A DNA stretch of 64,000 nt, from the NCBI GenBank assembly GCA_021014325.1, contig CM037474.1:7295130-7359129 (forward strand), in the 5' to 3' direction. Positions within the stretch are counted from its first letter, which is position 1, and every line of letters begins with the position of its first letter. The DNA comes from Plazaster borealis. Lineage: Eukaryota > Echinodermata > Asteroidea > Forcipulatida > Labidiasteridae. The notes under the pieces are model-generated. The model saw only the letters and a list, made by a program, of their open reading frames with translations, ran no database searches and was not told the DNA's origin. Below, in pieces: positions 46,901 to 57,807 of the stretch. A program made the translations under genes and the position numbers.

Positions 46901-49900
46901 ATCATGTATCAATTCAGAACAGGCCAAACAATGCAACATGGAATCAATTATTGTATTCCTTTCTATAAGATTACGTGTACCCTTCGTAAAGAACATGATG
47001 CATTTTCATATGAAAGAAAGGTATGTGATTCGGCCGGAAGTGTTAACAAATTCAATACAAAGTTTAATATAAACAACCACAACCTGAATCCAAGTTGTAA
47101 ATAGTTTCAGTAAGAGATCAAAATACCTCTAAATCTTCTCCATCACTTTCAGATGTTCTTGGATAATAGTTGAGAGCCATTTCACTAATCCCTTGTGGTT
47201 CAGTAATGTAGATATCCATCATTAGATCCTCCACAACCTGTCCAGGCCAGAGATTAACACGATGTTCAAATACTCCACGGCGTCTCTCTAAAAGCTCATC
47301 ATAAGTCAGGTCAAAGGTCACAGTCGATTCTGGAGCTACTCCAAGCACGCGCATTGTAAATGTATCTTTGGTTGGATCCCTTTAAATTAGGACAGTGAAG
47401 ATACAAACACTCAGTGGTAAAACTCTGTATCTGAATACTTACTGGAGGAGAAGCAAGTGCAAGAAGCATTTACTTTAACAAATTACTCCTTACTGATGAG
47501 GTGATTTTTGAAATTAGATATTACAAACAACCACAAGTTGAACAACCTAAATCCAAGCTGTAAATAGTTTCAGTAAGAGATAAAAATAACTCCAAATCTT
47601 CTCCTTCACTTTCAAAAGTTGTTTTGTCATTTCACTTATACTGTCATATATCAGAAATGACAATACAGCTTTTTGCATTATCTAATTTGTATGTATTTGT
47701 TGTGAACTGGAAAATCTGTTAATAATGTTACCATAAATTTTAAAGAGTTGGACAAAATAAATCAAATGAGAAGAACATGTGAACAGTACAAAGTGAAAAA
47801 TGAGGAAGTCTTTTAAATTGTTAACCAGTTTGCTTCATGGTACCCAGTGACACGCAAAACTCTTATGCAACACACAGTGGCGGTCTTATAAACTGGCATT
47901 CAAGTTTCTGTACGTGTTGGTGGTGGTCATGTCTGATTGTGTGTACACAGGCAACTGTTTCAAAATCTGTAAATATCTTTGAGATAACGTCTTTATTGCT
48001 GAAGTAAATTATAAACGGTTAGGACCAAAATTTGCTTTTTGACTGAAAGATTTTTAATCCCGAAGCAAACTGGTTATAAGCAAGTATTTACCGTTTAGTG
48101 ACAAGTGCAATTGGTCGGCCACTGGTGCTAGAAGCAAAGGCCAGTTGCCAGTCTGGGTTGCGGATATCTGCCACTTTGCCTGTATATGTCTTACCATTCA
48201 ACTCTCTAAATATGAAACAATTGTGAAGATAATCACAAAGTCATCAGTTCAGGTTTAGGTTTACAAGATTTGATGGTCAATTGGTTATCAATAATGAATG
48301 CCCTACACATATGTCGTCCAGCCTCCTTCATTAGAAATGAAATAGTCAATGAAATATGTTTGATTCTACAAAAAGATTACACTTATTATTATTTACTTCA
48401 TGTAGTGATCTTTAGAAACTTGAAGATTACAAAAATATTCCAAAAGTACCTTTCAAAGGTGTATACAACTTAAATGAAAAAATCTCTCTCAAATAATTGT
48501 ACATACACAGAAAATCCTGAGATAAATGCTCCGGGGGGAATTTGAAGAGTAAATGGAATATCCTGTCGATCTTCTGCTTTGTTGATGACCTCACCATTCA
48601 CTGTTGTCCTAGCATATCGGTCAGTAATTACCGACGTAATGTGGAGTTGTTGTAAATTTATCAACACCTGTTGAATAGCACAGGTAAAGTCCCGGTTTTA
48701 TTTCAAGTTTTCGCTTGTTGTCTCTTGTGTTTTGTTTTAGGGAGTGAGAATGATGAAGAAATATAGGTTTCTATTTATCATGCTCAACATGATTAATTTC
48801 AAGAATAAGGTAACTTATCTTGGCTGCTTCAGAGCACTTGAACCAGGGATCTTTATGATGTATACAAGAAGAACAAGATTTTTGCCAAATTCAGCATACA
48901 GTGAATTGAAAGAACAGGGAGTCAAGTAAATCTTGTCATTTTGAAATTTCTCAAAATTCTACCTTGTAGAAATGTTACAATGCTTAAAATCAAATAACAC
49001 AAAAGGTATGGTGCAGCTTACTATCAAGTGCAAACTGCTTGAAGGTATCGTACACTTTTGGTAATGACTCAAAACAAATATTAGCATCAAAACTTACTTG
49101 GTAACAAGCAACGGAGAGCTGTTGATAGTATAAAACATTGTAGGAAACGACTCCCTCTGAAGTAAGGTAATTTCACACTAAAATAATAAAAACTTCTTGC
49201 AAGAAGTTTTTATTCCTATCTGAAAGCACACAAATTTGTACAACAAGGGTGTTTTTTCTTTCATCATTTTCTTGCAACTTCGATGACCAATTGAGCCCAA
49301 ATTTTCACAGGCTTGTATTTTATGCATATGTTGGGATACACCTAGTGAGAACACTGGTCTTTGACAATTTCCAAACGTGTTCAGTGCCTTTAAAAAGAGT
49401 AGAGCAATGCGAAATAAATGAAGCTATTGATCCACTATTGTGTAACAGCCAGGTTTGACGCTAATACAGAATAGATATGTACATACGTAATTCGTGTCCT
49501 TGGTGTTGCGGTCAGTACAAACACTGCCACCAATTCCAAATGTGCTTTCACTCTGGCCACGTTGACCATACACAGACCCACTAATGCCCCATTGTAGTCC
49601 TGGTGGAATGGTGACTACACCCTGAGTGTCATCACCAGCTCCATCATTACTACCACCACCTAATGTCAGTGGTGAATCAACAAATGTCATGGACATCAAA
49701 GGAGTGAGCAGATTGAATTTCTCTGACAACTCCAGAGATTTGTCTATGATCAGTCGCTGCTCTATGGGGTCATTGGATACTGTGTACTGGTTGAAGAGCT
49801 GTGCCAAGCTGATAAATGCTGCTGTACGCTCAGCAAAGTCATCAGGAACGTACTCGGAATTTATCAGAATTGTTGGTTTTGTCTGTGAATAAACAGAAAT

Positions 49901-52900
49901 AAGGTGTAAATGCTATAATACGTGATGGTTTACTTTTGCAAAAGCATATACTTCCCTTTTCTAACTTTGTGCAACTACTCAAACGGTGTTTATAGAAGCG
50001 TGCATTTCCCGTGCGGTGCCATTCAGACATAAATTTACAGCAGTACTACAGCAGTGGTGTTTACCTGCAACCAATTTAGCTTTAATAGTGCAGAAGTAGA
50101 AGCCCTTTGCTTGGCAAGACAAGCAATGGCCTTCTATTCACTTTACATTTTAAAACAAACTTATAAATTTGAATGCGGCAATTAGCACTACAAAGCAACA
50201 AAGCTTTTCAGCAAATTAAAAATACTACCACTGCAGTATCAATGTACATATGCAGGTTGATGAAGTGATCATATACTGGCCGTCATTTAAAGACTATAGA
50301 TCAGAAGAATCCTTGGTGCAAGTTGATTCCTAATGCTGATTCTGGATCAATTGAAGGGATTACTGTAGCACTGGATGTTCAGGATCAATTACATCGATTA
50401 TGTGTACATACAGATGATCAATATTGTTCCAGTAGTGATGGATCAGTCAGACTAATTACTGGTAACATAAGATCACTGATATTGATTACTGTAGCATCAG
50501 ATAACGCCAGCGACCATTGATCATGGTTGCAATATTGGATCAATGATTTTTACTCATTAAGGGAAAAAAATTGCTTCATGGTGAACAGAAAGAGAAACAT
50601 TTTCAAGCTGAAATAAGTGCTTTTTGGTAATGATGAGTAATATGAAAATACAAGCAAATTTTTTCAACACACATAAGCAATTAAGAATCCATAAAGCCTT
50701 CAGTAAAAACGCTTAATTGCAGATATTGATTATTCAATGACTCAAGGAATACACAATCTTGGTATACAGCATGATAAACTTACTTCTGCAATCGGCACAT
50801 ACTCTTCTATGGTTATTTCTCCAGTTGCACTTATAGCAGTAATCCTGATTGGTAGATTAGCTGCTAGAAGGTTAGCCAATCGGCCACTAATGGCAAACTC
50901 AGATCCTTCAAAGTAGTTTTGGAAACCTGTCTTAGTCAGTGAGTCACCATCGACAACATTACCAAGGTATTCAATGTCAACATTCACTAAAAGGGGAGTT
51001 GCAACCTCGTCATACACACCTTGGAAAGAGATAGAATACTTCATTAATATTTGGTGTCAGTTACAACAAGCTGAGAGCAATAAGAACATGTTTTGAAACT
51101 AGTAATGTTATATACCAATCAGTATAGACAGAGTGTGGTGAGTTGCATGTTACTGTATGGTGGCTTGGCATGGGAGTAGTATAATTATACTCACTGTCAG
51201 GAGTTATAACAGGGCACCATGTGCTACTTTTCCCTTCTGTCTATTGCTGATCATTGACTAAAACTGTAAGAAAAGCAATGAAATAACTAATAACCTGCTC
51301 ATACTGAATAAATTATAAATAATGCTCTCACCTATAAGCTGTGTCGAAGCTTCAGCATGCTCAAATATCTTACGAGCAACTCCAGAGTTTGCAAGAGCTA
51401 TGCGAGCAAGAAAGTTAAAATCTACATCAGCTCCGAAGCCCAAGGTCACCACAGAACACTTTCCCTGGTTACTGTCTTGGATGTTCTGTTCGATGGTACG
51501 GGGGTTTGTTACACCTTTAGATGGTACTCCGTCAGTCATGACAAAGAGAATGCAGATTCCAGGGTTGTTAGCTGAGATTGGGTCCATGGCACCAGCTAAA
51601 CGTAGCTGATCTAACCCTTCCATCATTGCATCATTTAAATTTGTACCTATACATTAAATGGTTGGAAAAGTTTGTATTGGTTACATTTAATTTGTTTTGG
51701 AAAAAGGAGTATTAATTAAAGGAGTTATAACCACATGTACATGTATGTACACAACCCCATCATCTCCAGCTGTCCAGCATTCTCCTGAAGACAAGCAGAG
51801 GACACTGTTCGAAATGTTGAGACAAATTTCTCAATTCCGGTTCTTCTCAGAACCAACACTTTCAACAAGAGAGTTCAATTACATGGTTGTCACCCCAAGC
51901 TAATTCTACTTACACAATGCAAAGCCATCTGTTCTCAGAAGAAGTGATGGTTTTTGGAAGAGCTGTTTGCTTTCTAGACTCAGGCAATCTATATTTGCCA
52001 TCAGAATACTGCATGCTGTGATAGCATTTATATAATTTTAGACTGGAATGAAGGATGCAGAGGGAAGATTGTTGGTGCAACTTTTTGATTATTGTTCACT
52101 TATTTACTTCAATATTTATACATTTAAATGAAGGATAAACTATGTTGAATTATAGGCCATGTATAATAATGGATGTCTTACCAGCTTTTGATTCTAATTT
52201 GTTGATATATCCTTTAGCCTTGTTGATGTTTGGAGATGATGCTTCAACCATTTCATCTTCTCTCCAGAAGTAAACCTTTAACAATTAAAGATAAGCTTTA
52301 AAGGCAACACATCTATGCGATGACCATCAAAATATTTCAAATATTCTCAATTAAATTCTTCCAGTAAGTGTTTCAATTTTCAACAATCACCATGGAATCA
52401 ACACAAGCATTGTACAATCTGAAAAGGTTTGAGTTTTATTTGCATTAGTCGCCAATGCAAGATAAAACATACAAAAGAGAAATTGATACACAAACAGTTT
52501 AACATAATTCACATGCACAACATTTGCATCCAGTTTTAACTTTACCTCATCTGAGAATGGGATGATATTGAAGCGATCATTGGGTCTCATCTGCTCCATG
52601 ATGGTAGCCAATGCTTCCTTGGTCTGTCGCAACTTTTGACCAAACATAGATCCACTGACATCAATAACAAAAGCCACTGTTTTACGAATTGGACTCAGAC
52701 CACCGGGAGAAAAATGATGAACAAAGATGTCTCCAACAGTCTTTTATAAGAGAAGAGTGATCAAGAAAAAACAAAATGTTTCCAATGTTAGAGTGCTTCA
52801 CATCAAACCACTTAAATTATGCAAATATTTCAAATTTATTGAAAGTATGACAATTATCCTTGATGTTGTTCAATTTTTAATATTAAGTTTTTATATTTGA

Positions 52901-55588
52901 GTAAGAATAAACTTTTGGTTTTACCATTACACTGATGTGTGATAAGCACTGTATACGTTTCAATGGCAGATGTCTTATAACCACAAGAACATCAAGTGTG
53001 CCTAGTGATGAAAGACATTTGTACTCAGAAATATCAGAAAGCAGCACTTGGAAAGCACTGAGTATACAGTGGTCATCACTCATCGGTGTGAGGGTAAAAC
53101 CAGAAACAACGTTTGGTTATCTCGGATGCAGTTACTACATCTGTTAAAAATAAACTTCTTGGGGTGGAACAAAAACATTTGACAGAACAGGATTTGAACC
53201 AGCAACCTCCAGATTAAGTGCCGGCACTCTACCAAGTGAGCTATTCAGCCCTAATGTTGGCGGTCCTCCTATTTTGTCAATATCTTTGTTCGGGGGTGCC
53301 AGTCAGAAGCCACTCAACCTGTAACTGCCGTATAGCCAGGGATCACACCCAAGTTTCCTTGAAGCAACAGCAGAGGGATCACCTGAGGGGATGCAACTTT
53401 CAAATATCAAGTAATAAACCACAAGGGAAACTGACTGGGTAAATTTTGAATAATTTTGGGTTGAACAAAGAAAATTTACTTGAGTGGAATTTGAACAAGT
53501 AACCTCCGAGTTAACGTGCCGGCGCTCTACCAACTGTAAAATATAGCCCTAATGTTAGCGGTCTCCCTAATTTGTCAATATCTTTGTTCAGGGGTGCCAG
53601 TCAGAAGCAATTTTGCTGCCGCTTCCCAGGTTGTATATTGTATAACTTTGGTGTGATCCCATGACTGTATGATTAACTCACAAAAAATACCTCAGACCGA
53701 TAATGTATGATATACAATTTCCCATTATCACGAAAGCTCAATGAACCCTCGATTGCAGGATAAACTTCTTCATTTACCTGTACATCACCAACATTTAGAT
53801 CATGCTGTACATCATACTTCAATATGAAATCTCCATTGATCCCAGATGCTTGGCTTCCTATATTCTGTTGTTCCCTTTTACTTGGTGAGAATTCCATGGT
53901 AGCTCTCGAGTTGCCAGTCTTACTGATGTAATCTTCCAAGGAGATATAGGAGCTTGTTATGCCATCAACCCCACTACTGCCACTAAATGAACTTCCTCCG
54001 GATCCATCTCCAGTGATTTTTATTATCCCAGCTTCTACTTTGCTGATTCCTTGAGGTTCAGTTATGTATGCATTGATGGTAAACTCTCGCACAACCTTAT
54101 CGGATTAAATTTATTCATGTTCATTTTTATATGCATATTCATCACATAAGAACTGATTGATAAAAAATGAACCAAACAATAAATGCACTGATAGGATTTG
54201 GTAGATTCTGTCACAGATTAAAACAGTAAAGAACTTAAAGAGAAAACGTTACTTACTTGTTGTGGATTGATGCTTATCTTCTGGGTGTACCACCCTTGAC
54301 TTCTTTCCAGTAGCTCCTGGTAATTCACCATCACACCAACTCTATCATCAGGTGCTACATTTATAGACACCATAAATGTGTTCCTGGTTGGATCCCTGCA
54401 CAAAGAAAATAACATCAGTTAACTTTTACAATGCTGCAAATTGGTTGAACTTATTCTGTAAAGATGGATTCTGCAAAATAGAGAGATAAAAACCGACAAA
54501 ACAAAGCAGTTACCAGTTCAGTTAGGCTTGTTATATTCCTGAAAATAATGGATGATCAAAACAATCAACTACATGGTTTTTAAAGTAAATGGACTTACTA
54601 AAATTCAATACAAAAAAAATAGTTAATGGCCTCACGTTTCAACCCTATATCAAAGCAGAGTCTTTGTCGAAGGCTAAATGACAAGGCAACACACAAAAAC
54701 ATGTATTAAAATTAGAATGTTGTTGAGAAACTAATGAAGGATACCGATTCTTTGAGTTACACGACAAAGCCAAAATGCCTTATAAACAATGAAAAGTCAA
54801 TTTTTCTAACAGAATATTCATACAGTCCCTTCCCAACTTAGAACTAAAGCTAGCAAAGTAACCTATTCAGAATACCTTTTGTGGTCATATTCCAAACAGT
54901 CTTTAGCTAAATGCATCAAATCTAACTTTATCGAAATCGTCACATAAATTATTTAATGCTACAAACGTAAAATATTGACAAGAGCCCCCAAGAAAAATGA
55001 ATGCTTTCTCAACAGTAAGATCCTCTAGTCACCCCGGAAAAATATTTTTTGCACGATTTTTTCGTCAATCTTTCAATTCACTCGTTTGATAGTTTTTGGG
55101 TTGTTTTATTATGTCCATACATATGGCAGGGTATGGTGTTCCAATGAGGACAGCCTCCTTGCTGGAGTTGTGTAAGGTCCGTCTCACAACTATACGACGG
55201 ACCTTCACACAATAGCCACGACGGAGGCCGTCCTCTATATGGAACACCATGAGCAGGCCGGGTCCAGTGTTTCTTTATCTTCAACTTTATTGTTTCACTT
55301 TCAACAATCGTTTTCATTTTAACCTAAAATGATATTCGAGGGAAATTGTTAAAGAAGACAAAGAATAATAAAACAATTGTGTATAGCGTCACCACCTAAA
55401 ATTATTGACAAGGAAAGTAAATCTGAAATGAAGTCGACATCTATAGAGGAGCCCGGCAGTACACAATCCATAAATTGGCAGGAATTTGAACCATGTTAAA
55501 ACAAATACCTTTTAATTGTAATACTGTATTTACCTGCACAACAGCAGTAAACTTGCAGCAAAATAATGGACGATAACGATTGTAACAT
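33564..55588 (-). CDS. Three-module inter-alpha-trypsin inhibitor heavy chain-like protein (26+ exons, ~2,080 aa)
   Basis: One spliced frame reads from a signal-peptide exon (55588-55534) through three VIT-VWA-helical modules to a single ITI heavy-chain C-terminal domain with TAA at 33566-33564. No stop, start or signal peptide intervenes between modules, and every junction I could read from 54395 down to 33564 is phase-compatible. ITIH proteins are secreted, bind hyaluronan-rich matrix, and carry VIT plus a metal-binding VWA domain. Vertebrate heavy chains (about 900 residues) have one module and are esterified to chondroitin sulfate through the Asp of the DGDPHF motif. Here DGDPHF occurs once, after module 3. 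The exons visible total about 6.2 kb. The VIT start of module 1 was not found. A merger of three neighbouring genes is the main alternative, but the exon phases argue against it. Confidence 0.85.
36097..36155. mobile_element. Lone terminal fragment of the 10669-11509 hAT-like family
   Basis: GGTGCAGCCCCTTGTGCCCC with TTACCCTAGTTACAGCGCTG closely matches the right end of the element at 10669-11509. No opposite end is seen nearby. It lies in an intron of the ITIH-like gene. Confidence 0.55.
38148..38422. mobile_element. Palindromic MITE with internal duplicated segment
   Basis: The outer ends ATGGTGGACACTA and TAGTGTTCGCCAT are imperfect inverted copies. Inside, GGGGCGCTGTACTCCTT at about 38172 pairs with AAGGAGTACAGCGCCCC at about 38236. 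The phrase TTGTCTGTATACACCCAAAC is present twice (about 38301 and 38371), each time followed by GCACTCCTATAGTGT. Non-coding, in the intron between VWA exons of module 3. Confidence 0.65.
40940..41291 (-). other. Intron between modules 2 and 3 with a LINE-tail-like phrase
   Basis: This is the intron that separates the 65-bp linker exon from the first VIT exon of module 3. It contains GGGGCGAACTTGCATAAA at about 41095, resembling the 3' tail of the CR1-like LINE at 27050-27650. No start codon with a leader peptide and no promoter-like element is seen, which matters for the single-gene reading. Confidence 0.4.
41292..48667 (-). CDS. ITIH-like module 2 (complete VIT, VWA, helical region)
   Basis: Exons: 48667-48507, 48205-48092, 47379-47127, 46670-46521, 45963-45675, 45519-44975, 43423-43263, 41971-41823, 41356-41292. 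The VIT domain begins LINLQQLHITSVITDRYART and runs through LNGKTYTGKV, YDELLERRRG and YITEPQGIS. VWA: DVSGS at 45871-45885, TNLCEAI, VLTDGQPTIG. Then FYFEVSRPVIFDVEM, FDGSEVSVAGKL, the helical TEHIWAMKTIQDLINQ, and YGFVTPLTPM, which is the heavy-chain hallmark FVTPLTSM. A small 65-bp linker exon joins module 3 in phase 0. There is no ATG or leader at its start and no stop at its end. Confidence 0.9.
42793..43176. mobile_element. 384-bp foldback MITE, two ~185-bp arms, TTAA flanks
   Basis: The sequence is an almost complete hairpin. AGGGACACGTTGCCTTGG at the left is mirrored by CCAAGGCAACGTGTTCCT at the right. The arms meet at GGAGTCAAAAAGTTGACTCC near 42976-42996. TTAA is present on both sides (42789-42792 and 43177-43180). 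The arms are about 95% complementary by eye, pointing to recent origin. No coding content. It sits in an intron of module 2. Confidence 0.93.
43800..44790 (+). other. Unusual GC-rich block with LINE-like tail inside ITIH-like intron
   Basis: 44160-44320 is C/T-rich and much richer in GC than its surroundings. About 400 bp later comes GGCGCTATACAAGTTTACG followed by an ATT microsatellite (about 44730-44775), a pattern commonly seen at the 3' end of CR1/L2-type LINEs. No reverse-transcriptase frame is visible. The whole block is absent from the equivalent intron of the other modules. Confidence 0.35.
49043..49389 (+). mobile_element. TTAA-type MITE, copy 6 (347 bp)
   Basis: The right flank is TTAA (49390-49393) and the left flank is mutated to TTGA (49039-49042). 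The ends AGGTATCGTACACTTTTGG and CGTGTTCAGTGCCT are diverged. It contains the internal palindrome AACTTCTTGCAAGAAGTT. It lies in the intron between modules 1 and 2. Confidence 0.87.
49487..54395 (-). CDS. ITIH-like module 1 (VIT second half, VWA, helical region)
   Basis: Exons: 54395-54257, 54095-53778, 52740-52546, 52275-52182, 51646-51332, 51019-50784, 49882-49487. VIT: DPTRNTFMVSINV, NYQELLERSQG, YITEPQGIS and NGDFILKYDV. VWA: the metal site DVSGS is at 52648-52662, with TNLNDAM and the later MTDGVPSKG. Then YDEVATPLL, FEGSEFAISGRL and the helical FAERTAAFISLAQLF with LLTPLMSM. The module ends with a Gly-rich VYGQRGQSESTFGIGG segment and joins module 2 in phase 0. Its VWA is split by introns absent from modules 2 and 3 (195 + 94 bp here, one 289-bp exon there). 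Its VIT lacks the two 5' exons present in the others. Confidence 0.88.
53161..53640 (-). repeat. Two tandem tRNA-derived SINE copies
   Basis: On the minus strand, 53251-53188 reads like a tRNA: A-box-like TAGCTCACTTGGTAGAG, then TTAATCTGGAGG, then the B-box GGTTCAAATCC. A second, more diverged copy is at 53550-53482. On the plus strand each is followed by the same tail-side phrase (CCTAATGTTRGCGGTC, then TTTGTTC and GGGGTGCCAGTCAGAAGC). Thus two copies of one SINE lie head to tail in the intron between VIT and VWA exons of module 1. They lack the full stem pairing of a functional tRNA gene. Confidence 0.7.
54396..55533 (-). other. Intron region lacking the expected VIT start exons
   Basis: Modules 2 and 3 have two exons (161 and 111-114 bp) before the one equivalent to 54395-54257. 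No counterpart was found here on the minus strand after reading for RFAxT-like, NGKTYxG-like and GAFxxxF-like patterns. The region holds AT-rich DNA, a decayed repeat around 54640-54940, and the hairpin at 55133-55250. Confidence 0.5.
55133..55250. repeat. 118-bp inverted repeat (hairpin)
   Basis: ATGGTGTTCCAATGAGGAC at the left pairs with the reverse complement of GTCCTCTATATGGAACACCAT at the right. Inner arms include AAGGTCCGT and ACGGACCTT around a 14-nt loop. It is GC-richer than the surroundings. It may be the core of a foldback transposon whose outer ends are not resolved. Confidence 0.8.
55534..55588 (-). CDS. Candidate signal-peptide exon of the ITIH-like gene
   Basis: ATG at 55588 opens MLQSLSSIILLQVYCCCA, a short hydrophobic leader, and ends in phase 1 at a consensus donor (CAG/GTAAAT). 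A possible acceptor (TCGCAG) stands two bases before the ATG, which would put most of the 5' UTR in an upstream exon. It is placed with the ITIH-like gene by strand and position only, because the next recognised exon (54395) needs a phase-2 partner. Confidence 0.5.
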
Positions 55589-56074
55589 TACTGCGACCAA
55601 AATATACAACAATAATGATAGGGCCTACCAAAAACTAAGCACAAAGAACAGAGTTAGTCAACAATTGGAACTCTTTGAGGTTGGCCTAGGCCTAATGCTC
55701 AAAAACATTATTGTGTTATGGCTTTCCTAGAATTGCGGGTTAAAAGGAGACTGAGAACGTAAATTTAAAAAAATACATTAGTAAGAAATAAACTCTTCTT
55801 ACTGAAGACGGACAAAACTTTTTAATCCCTAAAGAACAAAAAACTGGGAAAAGCGGAAACACTAACGGTAATGAACAGATTAAGAACAACCAAATCCACA
55901 TGAACAGAAACGTATTAAAAACGCTCGATGCGCAAAGCAGATAAGAAAAGACAAAGGGAGAATTGGGAAGGTAAGACGGTAGGCAGCGGCGTTGAGTTTC
56001 TTCGTGATGGTCAGTGAAGAAGCCCTAGACCAGCCAAGTCTCTCAACAGGAAACACAAGCGGCAAGCTACCGAC

Positions 56075-56082
56075 TCTTATAT
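56075..56082 (-). promoter_or_regulatory. Possible TATA element upstream of the ITIH-like gene
   Basis: On the minus strand the sequence reads GCTTGAAATATAAGAGTCGG. A TATA-like ATATAAGA lies about 490 bp upstream of the candidate ATG at 55588, and a 5' non-coding exon would be needed between them. This is weak, position-based evidence. Confidence 0.25.
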
Positions 56083-56099
56083 TTCAAGCTAAGACAATC

Positions 56100-57800
56100 A
56101 TGATCTGCATGTGATACCATAATTCTGGTTAATATTTCTGTCTTTTCCAGTTTGTTCAGACTCAGATAAGGCTAAAAACTACTGAAAACAAATTGTTGTA
56201 TAAAATGCCATGTCCTACTGGAAGGCTCCGAAGGTCAAAAGATATGCGCCTATGAAACCTGCTTTAGGCCCATTGAAGCAATACAAGTAAATCACTGTAC
56301 TAAAAACACTTCCTATTACCTCGCATGAATATCAAGTCAAAAACTTATATTATTTTAAAGGCCCAAATCTTATCGTTGCAGAGCATTCTTAGAAAACAAG
56401 TTTGTTTCTACAAAGTTGATTGCGGTCATAAGAATTGAGAATAAAACAGGTAAAAACCAAAAAAAGAAAAATTAGGCCTATGCCTCCTGTGTATATAATA
56501 TATTTCCTTGAATTTCGTTACCTCAAAATATTATTTTGTTCCAATGAAATGTGATTTTGTTACCTCGAAATCATTTCGTTTCCCTTGAAATAATTTTCGA
56601 GGGAATGGAATGATATTTGGAGAGAACGAATTCGAGGTTGACGAAATACATTCAATATTGTTAACAATTTTGTTTACCACGCGCCCTGAAGGGGCTCCGT
56701 ATATTTTGACGTTTTACATTGTGAAATTTGTTGCACATCAGGGGGAATCCCGGTTCATGTATTCGGGGCTTTCATTGGTTTACTAGATCATGTGACAGCA
56801 TGGTATGGTGTGTGGTATGGAATGGGTCCCACTTATTGTTACATGTATTGTAAAATATAGAGAAAGTCAATGGCGTAGGGTGGTATTAGTAACGTTCTTG
56901 TTGTATATTCGTGTATATTTGGTACCATTAAACCGAAAACACGATAAATTACAGGTACGCAGCAGACAGCACTTGAAGCAACAGCTGCTCTTCTTATGGA
57001 AACAAAATGCACTCGGTAAGTTTTCTATTAACATGTTTTTCCGAGGGTTTGCTGCTCTGTATTTCCAAGAAGGTTGAGCGGGGTATAGCAACCCCCACCC
57101 CTATGACATAAATTCCTGCGTGTTAACCGATTTAATAAGGGAGTACAAGAAAAACTCTAATAAAAACCAAAAGTCAAACACTGGAACGTTTAACACGTGT
57201 ACAATATGCCATTTATAGTACTAGTGTAGAACAAAGAGCAAGCAGCACCTTGCTCATCATACTTTAGTCATAGTAAAACATTATACTCCAGAGGGCCTAA
57301 AAAACATTTTCAATGCATTTCTTTAACATATTTCATTTAATGCAAGTTTGCCATGATGGAGAGAGTCACTGAGAAAAGAATCCTTGATGGAGGACAGAAG
57401 TAGTCCAGTGAAACTTTAACAAGTTGAATATTTCAGCATCTTCAATTATCTGATTTTCATCATACATGTACATGTATCAAAGTTAATGTAAATAGTCATT
57501 GAACATTATTGGGGACACATAGACCCTGCCTCTAAATGTAGAGATTAGTTTTCCTGTTTTTTTTCCATGTATGTTAGTAATCCCTGGTAAAACTCGGGGT
57601 CAGGGTGACGCACTCATCGGTATCACTTTTGTTATCTGAATTTATCATGCGAGTATTTTGTAAACTATGCATGTATTAAACATTGTATTAATGTTATAGT
57701 AATGTGTATGACCAAAATGAAAACCAGTTTGAACTGATTGAGCATATCCATAGGTAAAGAAATGCAATAATCAAAAATAAATAAATGGTATAAATAAATG
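56100..57800. other. Divergent intergenic region between ITIH-like and NLR genes
   Basis: No recognised coding exon. A stretch at 56956-57017 is bounded by a TTACAG acceptor and a CTCG/GTAAG donor and could be a 5' non-coding exon of the plus-strand NLR gene; none of its frames joins the next exon in a compatible phase as coding. Around 56700-56850 a GC-richer segment with CCAAT-like ATTGG is a promoter candidate. Confidence 0.35.
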
Positions 57801-57807
57801 GTATTAA

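Noticed and set aside
53188..53251. Functional tRNA gene on the minus strand
   Set aside because: A-box and B-box are present, but the acceptor and anticodon stems do not pair well and the sequence is followed by a SINE body, so a tRNA-derived SINE fits better.
53499..53515. GTAACCTCCGA next to GTTAAC in the second SINE copy, resembling the 15-mer plus hexamer of COMMD7 intron 1
   Set aside because: It is part of the tRNA-like sequence (equivalent bases differ in copy 1), and the order of the two words relative to each other differs from the intron cluster.
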